From: PNAI01 sp035501735
Lineage (GTDB): Bacteria > Pseudomonadota > Alphaproteobacteria > Rhizobiales > Xanthobacteraceae
Assembly: GCA_035501735.1 (NCBI GenBank)
Contig: DATJVR010000084.1
Location: 1 to 64,000 of the forward strand
Direction: 5' to 3'
DNA: 64,000 nucleotides
The position numbers were made by a program, and so were the translations under genes. The notes beneath the pieces were generated by a model, which had not been told where the DNA came from, did not search any database, and saw nothing but the letters and a program-made list of their open reading frames with translations. Positions 55,182 to 64,000 of the stretch are shown piece by piece (the stretch's first letter is position 1; the number at the start of each line of letters is the position of its first letter).

Positions 55182-55574
55182 TCAGGGACAGGGATGACGC
55201 ACGCCGTCGTAGCCGAGATAAGTCCCGCTGCTTGGATCGTATGATCTGAAGCGCTGCATGCAGTAAGCCGTTGCATCGCCATAGCCCGGACCGTAATACG
55301 CGGGGCCGGGATAATAATAGGGCCCAGGATAATACGGTCCCGGCGGGTAATAATAAGGCGACGCGAGTGCGCCGCCGATGATTGCGCCGCCGAGAAATCC
55401 GGCCCCGAACCCGTAGCCCCAACCGCGTCGCCACCGAACCTGTTCGATCTCGGTTGGCGCGTTGCGCTTGAACGCGAGGCTGTCGACGAGAGGGGTCGCC
55501 GAGGCAACGCCGGGAAGCGCGATGCTCAATCCAATCACGACCGTGGCCGCTGGGGCTTTGAAAAAATTTTGCAT
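55182..55574 (-). CDS. BA14K-like small exported protein with Gly/Tyr/Pro-rich centre
   Basis: The 130-residue product has an N-terminal signal peptide (to about VASATPL), a Gly- and Tyr/Pro-rich centre (GAIIGGALASPYYYPPGPYYP) and a C-terminal BA14K motif with the pair of cysteines (YCMQRFRSYDPSSGTYLGYDG, HPCP). BA14K proteins are found in Rhizobiales; one member is an immunogenic protein of Brucella. The ATG at 55574 is preferred. The function is not known. Confidence 0.82.
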   Translation of the reverse strand: MQNFFKAPAATVVIGLSIALPGVASATPLVDSLAFKRNAPTEIEQVRWRRGWGYGFGAGFLGGAIIGGALASPYYYPPGPYYPGPYYYPGPAYYGPGYGDATAYCMQRFRSYDPSSGTYLGYDGVRHPCP

Positions 55575-55736
55575 GAGGTTCACTCCGCGTTGGCTGTCCC
55601 GCAGGGTAATGAATCGATCGGGGCAACGATGACCTGGTGATGAAATCAAGGATGGACCTTTCCCCCGGCGCCGGCAATATCAATAGCCCGGCTTGGCCTC
55701 GATCGGCTCCAAACGTAACTCTTAACGTAATACGTA

Positions 55737-56804
55737 TCAGGCTACCTTGGATTCAGCCTTGCTCAAATATTCCGGATCGGTTTCGCAAATCACCCGGTTG
55801 CGGCCGTTGTGCTTGGCCGCGTAGAGGCAGGCATCGGCCCGCCCGATCAGCGTTTGGTTGGAGTCGCCCTTCTGCAGGGTGGCGACGCCGACCGACACCG
55901 TGATCCGTCCCAGCTTCTCGCCGGTCGACCGCTTGACCAGCTCCTTCGACATGACCGCGCGCCGGATATGGTCGCCAACCGTGACCGCGGAGCGCAATCC
56001 CGTGTTGGGCAGCACCACCGCGAACTCCTCGCCGCCATAGCGGGCGGCGACATCTTGGCCCTTCACGTTCTGCTTGAGCGACGCCGCCACGAGGCGCAAC
56101 ACCTGGTCGCCGGTCAAATGACCGTAGGTATCGTTGAACGCCTTGAAGCGGTCGATGTCGACCATCAGCAACGAGAGCGGCTCGCCGCGCGCCATCGCGT
56201 CCGCGATCGCTTTCGTCAGCGAGTCATCCAGGAACTTGCGATTGGCGAGCCCGGTCATCGGATCGGTCAGGCTCTCGGTGCGCACCACCTCGAGGTTTTC
56301 CTGCAGCTGATTGATCTCCTGCTTCGAAGCGGTGAGCTTTTGCTCGAGCGCGCTGTTGTTTTGCCGCATCTCATCGGCGGTCTGCACCAGGCTTTCAACA
56401 ATGGCACGCAGACCTTCCCGGTCCTTGGCGCCGCTGATTTTCTGGCTCATGCCGGCGAGGCTCTCGCTGTAGTTCGAAGCGGAGCCCGCGGCGGCATCGA
56501 TCATCGCCATGACCTGGCCGATCTCATCGGCAACGCGCGAGCCCACCTTGTCGATGTGGTCGGTGATGCGCGAGGGCGAAAAATACGTGTCGTAGATTTG
56601 CTTGAGATCGTCCTCGGTCAGATTGTTTTGACGGGCGAGAATCTCATTGATGGCCTGATTCAGCGAAGGGTTGTAGCCGGTTGCATATGAATACCAGATC
56701 TCGAAATTGCGCGGAGTGGCCGGTTGGCGCAGCGACTTGATCTGTCCAAGCGCAATTTGCGCAAACGCCATGGTGCGATCGTGCTCATCGCCTTGCGACT
56801 TCAT
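55737..56804 (-). CDS. Soluble diguanylate cyclase (GGDEF)
   Basis: Makes c-di-GMP. The 355-residue protein has an N-terminal helical region (about 1-180; MAFAQIALGQIKSLRQPATPRNFEIWYSY is typical of alphaproteobacterial cyclases), a coiled-coil linker, and a C-terminal GGDEF domain with the active-site GGEEF near 256. There are no membrane segments. Distinct from the GGDEF-EAL protein in this window. It lies 157 bp downstream of the RhlE-type helicase gene on the same strand. Confidence 0.94.
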   Translation of the reverse strand: MKSQGDEHDRTMAFAQIALGQIKSLRQPATPRNFEIWYSYATGYNPSLNQAINEILARQNNLTEDDLKQIYDTYFSPSRITDHIDKVGSRVADEIGQVMAMIDAAAGSASNYSESLAGMSQKISGAKDREGLRAIVESLVQTADEMRQNNSALEQKLTASKQEINQLQENLEVVRTESLTDPMTGLANRKFLDDSLTKAIADAMARGEPLSLLMVDIDRFKAFNDTYGHLTGDQVLRLVAASLKQNVKGQDVAARYGGEEFAVVLPNTGLRSAVTVGDHIRRAVMSKELVKRSTGEKLGRITVSVGVATLQKGDSNQTLIGRADACLYAAKHNGRNRVICETDPEYLSKAESKVA

Positions 56805-56961
56805 GACTTTGGCTCCGAACCAGCCACCGCGAATCGCGATGGCCCCCTGTCACAGTCAATACGTCCTCCACTGGAAAATCCCAGCGGAAACCCAATAAAA
56901 ATGAGTATTATTCACCGCTGATAAATCTTGCGTAAATCGCCCCGCCGAGAGTAGCGCCGAC

Positions 56962-58326
56962 TCACACCTTGGCGGGAATCGGGCGCAGCAGGAACGCCGG
57001 CATGTGCGAGTCGCTCTCCTCGCGACGCCCGTGATCGGCCGAGCGTTGCGGCCGGGGCTGCGCCGGACGCTTGGTCTCGGCGAGCGGTGAATTCGGCGAG
57101 CGGTGAGGTGAATTGCGCGGCTCGCGTGAATGGCTGCGCTGACGCTTGCCGTGATGCCGATTGCGGTGACGGTCGGTACGCTGTTCGGCCTCTTCCGGGC
57201 GTGGCGGTTCGCCGGCCCAGGCGATGCTCTGTCCGATCAGTTTTTCGATTGCGGCCACCGCCTTATGATCCCCCGGCGCGACGATGGTGATGGCGGTGCC
57301 GTGTTTGCCGGCTCGTCCGGTACGGCCGATTCGGTGCACATAGTCGTCCGGCTGGTGCGGCACATCGAAATTGAAAACGTGACTGACTTCCGGGATGTCC
57401 AGACCGCGCGCGGCGACATCGGAAGCAATGAGCAGGGTGACTTCGCCCTTGCGGAAGGATTCCAGCGCGGCCATGCGCGCCGGCTGATCCATGTCGCCGT
57501 GCAGCGCCGCGGCATTAAACCCGTGCCGCAGCAGCGAGCGGTAGAGCTGCGCGACTTCGATTTTCCTGTTGCAGAAGACGATCGCGTTCTTGAAACCATC
57601 AGCCGTGCGGATCAGGCGGCGCAGCGTGTCGCGTTTTTCGTGCGGCTCACGGCCGGTCTTGACCAGGAGCTGCACGGTCGTGGCCACCGTCGTTGCCGGT
57701 TTGGCCACTTCCACCCGGACTGGGTTGTGCAGGAACTGCTCGGTGATGCGCCGGATTTCCGGCGGCATGGTGGCGGTGAAGAACAACGTCTGACGCGTGA
57801 ACGGCACCAATTTGCAGATCCGCTCGATGTCGGGGATGAACCCCATGTCGAGCATCCGATCCGCCTCATCGATGACAAGCAATTCCACGCCGGTGAGCAG
57901 AAGCCGCCCGCGCTCGAAATGGTCGAGCAGGCGGCCGGGCGTAGCGATCAGCACATCGACGCCGCGCGTGAGCTTTGCGTCCTGATCGTCGAACGATACG
58001 CCGCCGATGAGCAGCGCCACGTTCAGTTTGTGGTTGATGCCATATTTGGCAAAGCTGTCCTCGACCTGCGCCGCGAGTTCGCGCGTTGGTTCCAGGATCA
58101 GCGTACGCGGCATGCGCGCGCGCGCCCGCCCGCTCTCCAGCATGGTGAGCATTGGTAGAACGAACGCGGCGGTTTTGCCGGTGCCGGTTTGCGCTATTCC
58201 CAACACATCGCGCCGTTCGAGCACGTGCGGGATAGCCTGTTGTTGGATGGGAGTGGGGGAGGTGTAGCCAGCCGCCGCAACGGCCGAGAGAACCTTGTCG
58301 GACAAGCCGAGCGTAGAAAAAGCCAT
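56962..58326 (-). CDS. rhlE: DEAD-box RNA helicase (RhlE type)
   Basis: ATP-dependent RNA helicase. The 454 residues comprise the Q-motif (GYTSPTPIQQQAI), Walker A AQTGTGKT (45-52), VIDEADRMLDMG (DEAD) near 152, motif III FFTATM, and the HRIGRTGRAGKHG motif, followed by a basic, low-complexity tail of Arg/His/Ser/Pro. A promoter-like site lies just upstream (see 58427-58454). The ATG at 58326 has GAGGG in front of it. Confidence 0.94.
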   Translation of the reverse strand: MAFSTLGLSDKVLSAVAAAGYTSPTPIQQQAIPHVLERRDVLGIAQTGTGKTAAFVLPMLTMLESGRARARMPRTLILEPTRELAAQVEDSFAKYGINHKLNVALLIGGVSFDDQDAKLTRGVDVLIATPGRLLDHFERGRLLLTGVELLVIDEADRMLDMGFIPDIERICKLVPFTRQTLFFTATMPPEIRRITEQFLHNPVRVEVAKPATTVATTVQLLVKTGREPHEKRDTLRRLIRTADGFKNAIVFCNRKIEVAQLYRSLLRHGFNAAALHGDMDQPARMAALESFRKGEVTLLIASDVAARGLDIPEVSHVFNFDVPHQPDDYVHRIGRTGRAGKHGTAITIVAPGDHKAVAAIEKLIGQSIAWAGEPPRPEEAEQRTDRHRNRHHGKRQRSHSREPRNSPHRSPNSPLAETKRPAQPRPQRSADHGRREESDSHMPAFLLRPIPAKV

Positions 58327-58409
58327 AAACCCTCGAATCAGGATCACCCCGGAACCGCGCCGGACAAATAGCTATCGATGATGCGCGGAGGATGATCGAA
58401 TCTGCATAC

Positions 58410-58424
58410 AACGCTATTTGCGTT
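58410..58424. repeat. Inverted repeat downstream of the rhlE promoter
   Basis: AACGC-TATTT-GCGTT is a perfect inverted repeat just after the predicted -10 of the rhlE promoter. It could be an operator or the first hairpin of the mRNA. Confidence 0.4.
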
Positions 58425-58426
58425 GC

Positions 58427-58454
58427 AACATAGGGACGAAACGCTGAAAGTCAA
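58427..58454 (-). promoter_or_regulatory. Putative sigma-70-like promoter of rhlE
   Basis: On the minus strand TTGACT (58454-58449) and TATGTT (58432-58427) are separated by 16 bp, a good match to the vegetative consensus. The transcript would run toward rhlE with a leader of about 95 nt. A TATAAT at 58465-58470 on the plus strand may serve the glycosyltransferase gene, but no -35 is evident. Confidence 0.5.
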
Positions 58455-58542
58455 CCGGCCCCGCTATAATAATCTAAATTAACTGCTTCATATTACATCA
58501 AAAATCTGGTCTTGCGGTGATTGGCTTGAAGGGTCGCATGAG

Positions 58543-59715
58543 ATGACGGCGTTTCTCATCATCTGGCTTTCGACCCAGGCCGTCTCCGTGGTTCTGGTTT
58601 GGATATTCACCATCGGCCTCGGCCGTCCGGTGCATCTTCGCGAAACGCCGCGCGTCGCCGTAATCGTCGCAGTGAAGGGTCATCACGAGGAATTCGACCG
58701 CTTTCTCGAACATCTGTTCGCGCAGGACTATCCGTTCTTCCGCGTCATTTTTGCTGTTGAAGCGCCCGATGATCCGGCCGTGGTGCCGATCGAGGCCTGG
58801 TCCGCAAAATATCCCGGCCGTGTCTCGCTCGCTGTCGCGGGACTTTCGCAGGACGAAGGCCAAAAAGTCGCCAATCTGCGAGCCGCGCTCGCGCAGATCA
58901 CGGATGCCGATGAGATTGTCGTATTTACCGACTCCGACATCCGACCGCTGCGCGATTGGCTCGCGCGCCTTGTCGCTCCGCTTCTCTGCAAGGAGATGGA
59001 TATCGTGTCCGGCTTCGCCTGGCTCGTGGTGAAAGATCAATCGCTGTCGTCGTTCGTCATGGCCTCGATGGCGGCGACCATGATCACCGTGCCGCGGCTG
59101 CCGTTCCTCAACGCAGCATGGGGCGGCTCGATTGCCATGTGGAACGGGCGCCTCAAATCGCTCGATCTTGTCCGCGCCTGGCGCGGCTCGCTGTGCGACG
59201 ACCTGCACCTCACCGCACTCGCGCAGCGTGCGGGGCTCAGGATCGCGGCGCCGCGCGAAATCCTGCCGCGGCTCTTCGTATCGACGCGAGGCTTCGACGA
59301 GGTTGCCTCCGATGCGCTGCGCTGGCTGATGTTTTTCCGCATCTATACGCCGGCGACCTTTTATCTTGCATGGGTCGGAACGACGTTCGCCGCCGCCGGA
59401 TGGGTTGTCGCCTTGTTCGGAGCTTTGGCGATGCAGACCGCGCCGCTCGGGATATTGATCGCGGCATTCGCGCTGGCATTTCTGCGCACCGCTGGCCGCC
59501 GGGTCATCGTTGCACGGCTGTGGGGCGGGCCTGGCTTGGAGGACAATCGCCTGTTCCTGCGCCTCGATCCATTCCTCACGCCCGTCGCCGCCGTTCTCAA
59601 CGCCATCTGCGGCTGGGCCGCGCTGTTTATGCGGCGCACTACCTGGGCGGGCATCACCTATGAAATTTCCGGTCCCACTCAGGTCAAAGTGCTGGCGCGT
59701 CGTCCCACCATGTGA
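58543..59715 (+). CDS. GT2-type membrane glycosyltransferase
   Basis: The 390-residue protein has an N-terminal transmembrane segment (about 2-25), a GT-A catalytic domain with the FTDSDIRPLRDW metal-binding motif, GSIAMWNGRL and the CDDLHLT acid segment, and a C-terminal membrane block (about 275-320 and 350-365). It resembles ceramide- or hopanoid-associated glycosyltransferases more than cellulose synthases; acceptor and donor are unknown. It lacks the full QXXRW motif (SDALRW is present). Alone in its transcription unit. Confidence 0.85.
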   Translation: MTAFLIIWLSTQAVSVVLVWIFTIGLGRPVHLRETPRVAVIVAVKGHHEEFDRFLEHLFAQDYPFFRVIFAVEAPDDPAVVPIEAWSAKYPGRVSLAVAGLSQDEGQKVANLRAALAQITDADEIVVFTDSDIRPLRDWLARLVAPLLCKEMDIVSGFAWLVVKDQSLSSFVMASMAATMITVPRLPFLNAAWGGSIAMWNGRLKSLDLVRAWRGSLCDDLHLTALAQRAGLRIAAPREILPRLFVSTRGFDEVASDALRWLMFFRIYTPATFYLAWVGTTFAAAGWVVALFGALAMQTAPLGILIAAFALAFLRTAGRRVIVARLWGGPGLEDNRLFLRLDPFLTPVAAVLNAICGWAALFMRRTTWAGITYEISGPTQVKVLARRPTM

Positions 59716-59859
59716 TCCCGCCGTATGACCTGCCATGTGATGGTGTGTCGCACGTCATGCCGGCGCGGCATTCGACTTTCGACAAAAGTTCGCTAAACTT
59801 GCGGCCACGAATGATGGCGCTTTGCCCGCAATAGATTGGCAAGCCAAGGGAGGATGACG

Positions 59860-60843
59860 ATGATCAAGTTTGGCCGCGCTCTGATAAGCGTGCTCGCGCT
59901 GTCTGCCGCCGTGGCAGCTGCCCCCAATGCCGCGACGGCGCAGGCCGATTATCCCAGCAAGCCGGTCCGTGTCATCATTCCGTTCGCCGCCGGCGGCGGC
60001 AATGACATATTTGCGCGCATCATCGGCGATAAGTTCGCCAAATTGACCGGTCAGCAATTCATCATCGAGAACAAGCCGGGCGCCGGCGGCCGCATCGCCG
60101 CCGAGTTCGTCATGGGCCAGCCGGCCGACGGCTATACGGTATTCGTCGGTGCGAGCGGCGTGATGTCGGTTGCCGCGGCGGCCTATCCGAAGCTCTCCTA
60201 TCATCCGACCAAAACATTCATTCCGCTGACCATGACGGCCAGTTTCCCGCTCATCCTTGTGTCGCCGATCAACAACCCGGCCAAGACGGTGAAGGAACTG
60301 GTCGAATGGGCCAAGGCCAATCCCAACAAATCGAACTACGGCGCCACCTCGCCGGCGTTCATCATCGCGAGCGAGCTCCTGAAGCTGAAGAGCGGCATGC
60401 CGGGGCAGATGATCCCCTACAAGAGCAGCAACGAAATGGTGTTGAGCGTCATCCAAGGGCAGACGCTGTTTGTGATGTCCGACGGTCCGCCGGCGGTTCC
60501 GCAGGTCAAGGGCGGCAAGGTCCGCGCGCTCGCGGTCACCGGATCGGAGCGCATCCCGGAGCTGCCGGACGTGCCGAGCATGACCGAGGCCGGTTATCCG
60601 GGTGTCGACACCCACCTGTGGAGCGGCTGGTTTGTGGCCGCGAATACGCCGCCCGCGATTGCGAGCAAGCTTGAATCCACGCTGCGCGCGGCCATCGCCG
60701 ATCCGGAAGTCAACGCCAAGCTGAAAGCGCTGGCGGTCAAGCCGGGCGGCGGCTCCTCGGCCGATTTCCGCAAGATGATCGATGCCGACATCGAAAATTA
60801 CACGGCGGTGATCAAGGCGGCGAACCTGAAATTCGAAAATTAG
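59860..60843 (+). CDS. Bug/TctC-family tripartite tricarboxylate transporter receptor
   Basis: Periplasmic solute-binding protein, usually for carboxylates or aromatic acids. The 327-residue product has a signal peptide (MIKFGRALISVLALSAAVAAA...) and Bug family segments YPSKPVRVIIPFAAGGGNDIFAR, and GPPAVPQVKGGKVRALAVTG. The second of two nearby ATGs (59860) is preferred, with GGGAGG 6 nt before. No membrane components (TctA/TctB) are adjacent. pobA starts 56 bp later on the same strand, so a hydroxyaromatic ligand is a reasonable guess. Confidence 0.93.
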   Translation: MIKFGRALISVLALSAAVAAAPNAATAQADYPSKPVRVIIPFAAGGGNDIFARIIGDKFAKLTGQQFIIENKPGAGGRIAAEFVMGQPADGYTVFVGASGVMSVAAAAYPKLSYHPTKTFIPLTMTASFPLILVSPINNPAKTVKELVEWAKANPNKSNYGATSPAFIIASELLKLKSGMPGQMIPYKSSNEMVLSVIQGQTLFVMSDGPPAVPQVKGGKVRALAVTGSERIPELPDVPSMTEAGYPGVDTHLWSGWFVAANTPPAIASKLESTLRAAIADPEVNAKLKALAVKPGGGSSADFRKMIDADIENYTAVIKAANLKFEN

Positions 60844-60899
60844 CCTTTTCAGCCGGCGCTGCCGCTCTCTATAAAGGCACGGCGTTGAGCTAGAGCGGT

Positions 60900-62075
60900 A
60901 TGCGAACACAGGTCGGCATTGTCGGCGCGGGACCGGCGGGATTGATGCTATCGCATCTCCTGCATCTGGCCGGCATTCGTTCCATCATCGTTGAAAATCG
61001 CAGCCGCGCCTATTGCGAGGCGCGCGTGCGCGCCGGCCTGATGGAAGACTGGGTCGCCAAACTCTTGATAGCGACCGGCGTCGGCGCGCGCATGCAGCGC
61101 GAAGCCATGGTGCATGACGGCATCTATATCGCGTTCAACGGCGAGGCGCGCCACATCGACTTTCACAAGCTGATCGACAAGCAGGTCTTCATTTACGACC
61201 AGAAGGAAGTGGTGACCGATCTGATTGCGCAGCGGCTGGCCGACGGCGGAGAAATCCATTTTGAGGTCGAGGATACCAGCATCCATGACTTCGCGACCGA
61301 CAAACCGAAGATCCGCTTCCGCCATCAAGGCAAGGCGGAGCAGATCGACTGCGACATCATCGCCGGCTGCGACGGATTTCATGGCATCTGCCGACCGAGC
61401 ATTCCCGCCAATGCCTGGCGTGGCTACGACCGCGTCTATCCGTTCGGCTGGCTCGGTATTTTGTCCGAAGCGCCGCCGCCCGACAAGGAATTGATCTACT
61501 GCTTCCATGAACGCGGCTTTGCGCTGTTCTCCATGCGCGGGCCGCAGATAGGGCGGCTCTACCTGCAATGCACGCCCGAGGAGGACCTCGAGAAATGGCC
61601 GGACGCGCGCATCTGGGATGAACTGGAAACGCGACTCGGCGGCGTGCGCCCGCTCAAGCGCGGGAAGGTTCTGCAGAAGGGCGTGACGCCCATGCGCAGC
61701 TACGTCACCGAGCCGATGCAGTCGGGCCGGCTGTTTCTCGCCGGCGACGCCGCGCACATCGTGCCGCCGACCGGCGCCAAGGGCATGAACCTCGCCATGG
61801 CCGACGTGCGCGTGCTCTCCCGCGCGATCGAGGCGTTCTTCAAATCCAAACGCAACGATCTCCTGGAGAATTATTCAAAAACCTGCCTCAACCGCGTCTG
61901 GAAGGGCCAGCGCTTCTCCTGGTGGATGACGCAGATGCTGCATCGCTATCACGGTATCGGTGAATTCGAGGACTTCGACATGAAGCGCCAGATCGCCGAG
62001 ATCAACTACGTCACCGGCTCGGTGGCGGCGATGACCTCGCTGGCGGAGAACTACGCCGGCCTGCCGATGGCGTAA
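60900..62075 (+). CDS. pobA: 4-hydroxybenzoate 3-monooxygenase
   Basis: FAD- and NADPH-dependent hydroxylase that converts 4-hydroxybenzoate to protocatechuate. The 391-residue length is normal. The N-terminal FAD site GIVGAGPAGL, the ARVRAGLMED segment, CDGFHG and LAGDAAHIVPPTGAKGMNLA (second FAD site and active-site loop) are all present. There is no pca gene cluster or PobR regulator in the window. Preceded by the Bug-type receptor gene and convergent with parE. Confidence 0.94.
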   Translation: MRTQVGIVGAGPAGLMLSHLLHLAGIRSIIVENRSRAYCEARVRAGLMEDWVAKLLIATGVGARMQREAMVHDGIYIAFNGEARHIDFHKLIDKQVFIYDQKEVVTDLIAQRLADGGEIHFEVEDTSIHDFATDKPKIRFRHQGKAEQIDCDIIAGCDGFHGICRPSIPANAWRGYDRVYPFGWLGILSEAPPPDKELIYCFHERGFALFSMRGPQIGRLYLQCTPEEDLEKWPDARIWDELETRLGGVRPLKRGKVLQKGVTPMRSYVTEPMQSGRLFLAGDAAHIVPPTGAKGMNLAMADVRVLSRAIEAFFKSKRNDLLENYSKTCLNRVWKGQRFSWWMTQMLHRYHGIGEFEDFDMKRQIAEINYVTGSVAAMTSLAENYAGLPMA

Positions 62076-62112
62076 CGGCTGGTGTCCATCGAGTATGGCA
62101 TTGCGGGTTCTT

Positions 62113-64000
62113 TTAAATATCCAAGGCTTCTTCCTTCGCGAACTCCGCCCGCTCCTGGATGAATTCGAACCGCGCCTCGGCCTTGGTACCCATCAGCCGC
62201 TCGACCGATTTGTCGGTCTGCTTCTTTTCCTCGGGCTTGAGCTGCACGCGCAGCAGCGTGCGCTTCCTCGGGTCCATGGTGGTTTCCCTGAGCTGCCCGG
62301 CCATCATCTCGCCCAGACCCTTGAAGCGGCCGATCTCCACATGGGCGTTGGCGTGGAATTCCTTCTTGAGCAGATCGGCCTTGTGCTTGTCGTCGCGCGC
62401 GTAGAACGTCTTGCCGCCGTACGAGAGGCGATAAAGCGGCGGCACCGCGAGATAAAGATGCCCGCGCTCGATCAGCTCCGGCATCTGCGTGTAGAAGAAC
62501 GTGATCAAGAGCGACGCAATGTGCGCGCCGTCGACATCGGCGTCGGTCATCACGATGACCTTCTCGTACCGCAACTGATCTTCGCGATAATGCGGGCGGG
62601 TCCCGCAGCCGAGCGCCTGCACCAGATCGGCAAGCTGCGTGTTCGCCGCGAGCTTGTCGCGGCCGGCTGATTGCACGTTCAATATCTTGCCGCGCAGCGG
62701 CAGCACGGCTTGGCTGGCGCGGTCGCGCGCCTGCTTGGCCGAGCCGCCCGCGGAATCGCCTTCCACGATGAAAATCTCCGAGCCCTCCGCCGCGCTGTTG
62801 GTGCAGTCGGCGAGCTTGCCCGGCAGCCGCAGCTTGCGCACGGCGCTCTTGCGCGAGATTTCCTTTTCCTGCCGCCGCCGAATGCGTTCCTCGGCGCGCT
62901 CGATCACGAATTCGAGGAGCTTGTTGGCCTGCGCCGGATTGGCCGCCAGCCAATGGTCGAACGGATCCTTGATCGCGTTCTCGACGATCCGCTGCGCTTC
63001 CGCGGTGGCGAGGCGGTCCTTGGTCTGCCCCTGGAATTCCGGCTCGCGGATGAACACCGAGATCATGCAGGCCGCGCCCGACATCACGTCGTCGCTGCTC
63101 ACCGGCGCGGCGGCCTTGCCCTGGCCGACGCGCTCGGCATGGTCCTTCAGGCCGCGCAGTAGCGCGCTGCGCAGGCCGGATTCATGCGTGCCGCCGTCCG
63201 GCGTCGGAATGGTGTTGCAATAGGACGACAGAAAGCCGTCGGCGTCCGCCACCCACGCCACCGCCCATTGCACCGAGCCGCGCGCGCCCGCCTTGCCCGA
63301 ACTGCCGGTGAAAATATCCGGATGCACGAGCGTCGCGTCGCCGATTTGGGCGGCGAGATAATCTTTCAATCCCTCGGCGAAATGGAACGTCGCTTTTTCC
63401 GGAACGCCTTCCACGCCGCGCAACAGTTCCTTCGCGCACGACCAGCGGATCTCCACGCCGCCGAACAGATAGGCTTTCGAGCGCGCCATCTTGAACACGC
63501 GTTCCGGCATGAAATGCGCCTTCGGCCCGAAAATCTCCGGATCGGGCTTGAAGCGCACTTTCGTGCCGCGCCGGTTCGGCGCCTTGCCGGCGTTGATGAG
63601 CTTGGTCTTCGGCTTGCCGCGCTCGAACGCCATCGTGTAGAGCCGCTGTCCGCGCGCGACCTCGACTTCCATGCGTTCCGACAGCGCGTTGGCGACCGAC
63701 ACGCCCACGCCATGCAGTCCGCCGGATGTTTCGTAAACCTTGGAGTCGAACTTGCCGCCCGCGTGCAGCATGCACATGATCACTTCGAGCGCGGACTTGT
63801 TCTTGAACTTCGGATGCGGATCGACCGGAATACCGCGACCGTTGTCGGTGACGGAGACAAATCCGTTCGCCTCCATCTCGACTTCGATCCAGTCGGCATG
63901 GCCGGCCAGCGCCTCGTCCATGGCATTGTCGATCACCTCGGCGAAGAGATGATGCAGCGCCTTCTCGTCGGTGCCGCCGATATACATGCCCGGCCGCCGC
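62113..64000 (-). CDS. parE: DNA topoisomerase IV subunit B, N-terminus beyond window
   Basis: ATPase subunit of topoisomerase IV, which decatenates daughter chromosomes. The stop is at 62113-62115 and the gene runs off the window's right end in frame. The visible 629 residues begin in the GHKL ATPase domain (RPGMYIGGTDEKALHH, EVIDNAMDEALAG, DNGRGIPVDPHP), then the transducer region and the TOPRIM domain with EGDSAGGSAKQARDR and MTDADVDGAHI. Sequence features favour ParE over GyrB: short length and no large C-terminal insertion. The missing N-terminus is estimated at a few tens of residues. Confidence 0.95.
   Translation of the reverse strand, partial: RRPGMYIGGTDEKALHHLFAEVIDNAMDEALAGHADWIEVEMEANGFVSVTDNGRGIPVDPHPKFKNKSALEVIMCMLHAGGKFDSKVYETSGGLHGVGVSVANALSERMEVEVARGQRLYTMAFERGKPKTKLINAGKAPNRRGTKVRFKPDPEIFGPKAHFMPERVFKMARSKAYLFGGVEIRWSCAKELLRGVEGVPEKATFHFAEGLKDYLAAQIGDATLVHPDIFTGSSGKAGARGSVQWAVAWVADADGFLSSYCNTIPTPDGGTHESGLRSALLRGLKDHAERVGQGKAAAPVSSDDVMSGAACMISVFIREPEFQGQTKDRLATAEAQRIVENAIKDPFDHWLAANPAQANKLLEFVIERAEERIRRRQEKEISRKSAVRKLRLPGKLADCTNSAAEGSEIFIVEGDSAGGSAKQARDRASQAVLPLRGKILNVQSAGRDKLAANTQLADLVQALGCGTRPHYREDQLRYEKVIVMTDADVDGAHIASLLITFFYTQMPELIERGHLYLAVPPLYRLSYGGKTFYARDDKHKADLLKKEFHANAHVEIGRFKGLGEMMAGQLRETTMDPRKRTLLRVQLKPEEKKQTDKSVERLMGTKAEARFEFIQERAEFAKEEALDI

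Noticed and set aside
57080..57115. Repeated CGGCGAGCGGTGA in the rhlE C-terminal region
   Set aside because: It lies in the low-complexity Ser/Pro-rich tail and is explained as coding repetition.
1..64000. CRISPR array, insertion sequence, prophage, tRNA or rRNA
   Set aside because: No regularly spaced direct repeats, transposase or integrase genes, or tRNA/rRNA signatures were seen on either strand.

Overview
The window is GC-rich chromosomal DNA from an alphaproteobacterium, most likely of the order Hyphomicrobiales (Rhizobiales), near Bradyrhizobium, Rhodopseudomonas or Pseudolabrys. This is inferred from gene content and order: a B12-dependent ribonucleotide reductase; the rne / amiC / PBP1A / prfB neighbourhood; an RNase E with a large charged insert in its S1 domain; an NDUFA12-type complex I accessory protein; BA14K, DUF2336 and DUF2155 proteins; and the short 'GTCATTCCGG...' and 'CCCCGCGAAAGCGGGG' palindromic repeats common in this group. 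It is dense housekeeping sequence. I found no tRNA, rRNA, CRISPR array, transposase, integrase or prophage gene.

Layout. 1-3405 (-): nrdJ, C-terminus cut by the window edge, carrying a roughly 100-bp palindromic repeat inserted in frame; an 814-bp gene-free region follows. 4220-6855: an MscS-family channel, an NDUFA12-like protein and a DUF2155 protein. 6868-9928 (-): a compact aroQ-accB-accC-aat run for shikimate synthesis, fatty acid initiation and N-degron tagging. 10197-15170: envelope and stress proteins (an ARPP-1-like protein, an S1C serine protease, a DsbA-type protein and a BepA-like M48 protease with TPRs). 15328-19760: an aminotransferase, an LsrF-like aldolase/thiolase, a PsiF-like peptide and a RhaD-type aldolase/dehydrogenase whose start lies 5 nt after the rne stop. 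19766-31449: rne, divergent amiC, PBP1A, an M48 protease fused to a C-terminal LppP/LprE-like domain, a lipocalin-like protein, and prfB with its programmed +1 frameshift. 31644-37668: a probable 34-residue membrane peptide, an M23 peptidase, a Bcp peroxiredoxin and a very large DUF3971/AsmA-like protein. 37673-46338: tyrS, anmK, pirin, DUF2336, a Cache-PAS-GGDEF-EAL protein and a small SH3 protein. 46396-55162: an alpha/beta hydrolase and the SUF iron-sulfur operon (cysteine desulfurase, sufB, cupin, unknown 117-aa protein, sufC, sufD, sufS, DUF59/sufT-like, sufA/erpA-like). 55182-64000: a BA14K-like protein, a diguanylate cyclase, an RhlE-type helicase, a glycosyltransferase, a Bug/TctC solute-binding protein, pobA, and parE cut at its N-terminus.

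Themes. Several loci serve the cell wall and envelope: amiC, PBP1A, the M23 peptidase, anmK for anhydromuropeptide recycling, and the DsbA, S1C and M48 proteins for periplasmic quality control. The SUF operon is the most coherent multigene system; its two unexplained genes, translationally coupled or closely spaced between sufB and sufC, are the best candidates here for an undescribed function. The most unusual sequence features are the repeat that became coding sequence inside nrdJ, the M48/LppP-LprE fusion, the 34-codon ORF, the long rne leader, and a NrdR-box-like palindrome far upstream of nrdJ. I did not find a clearly new defence, mobile or biosynthetic system.
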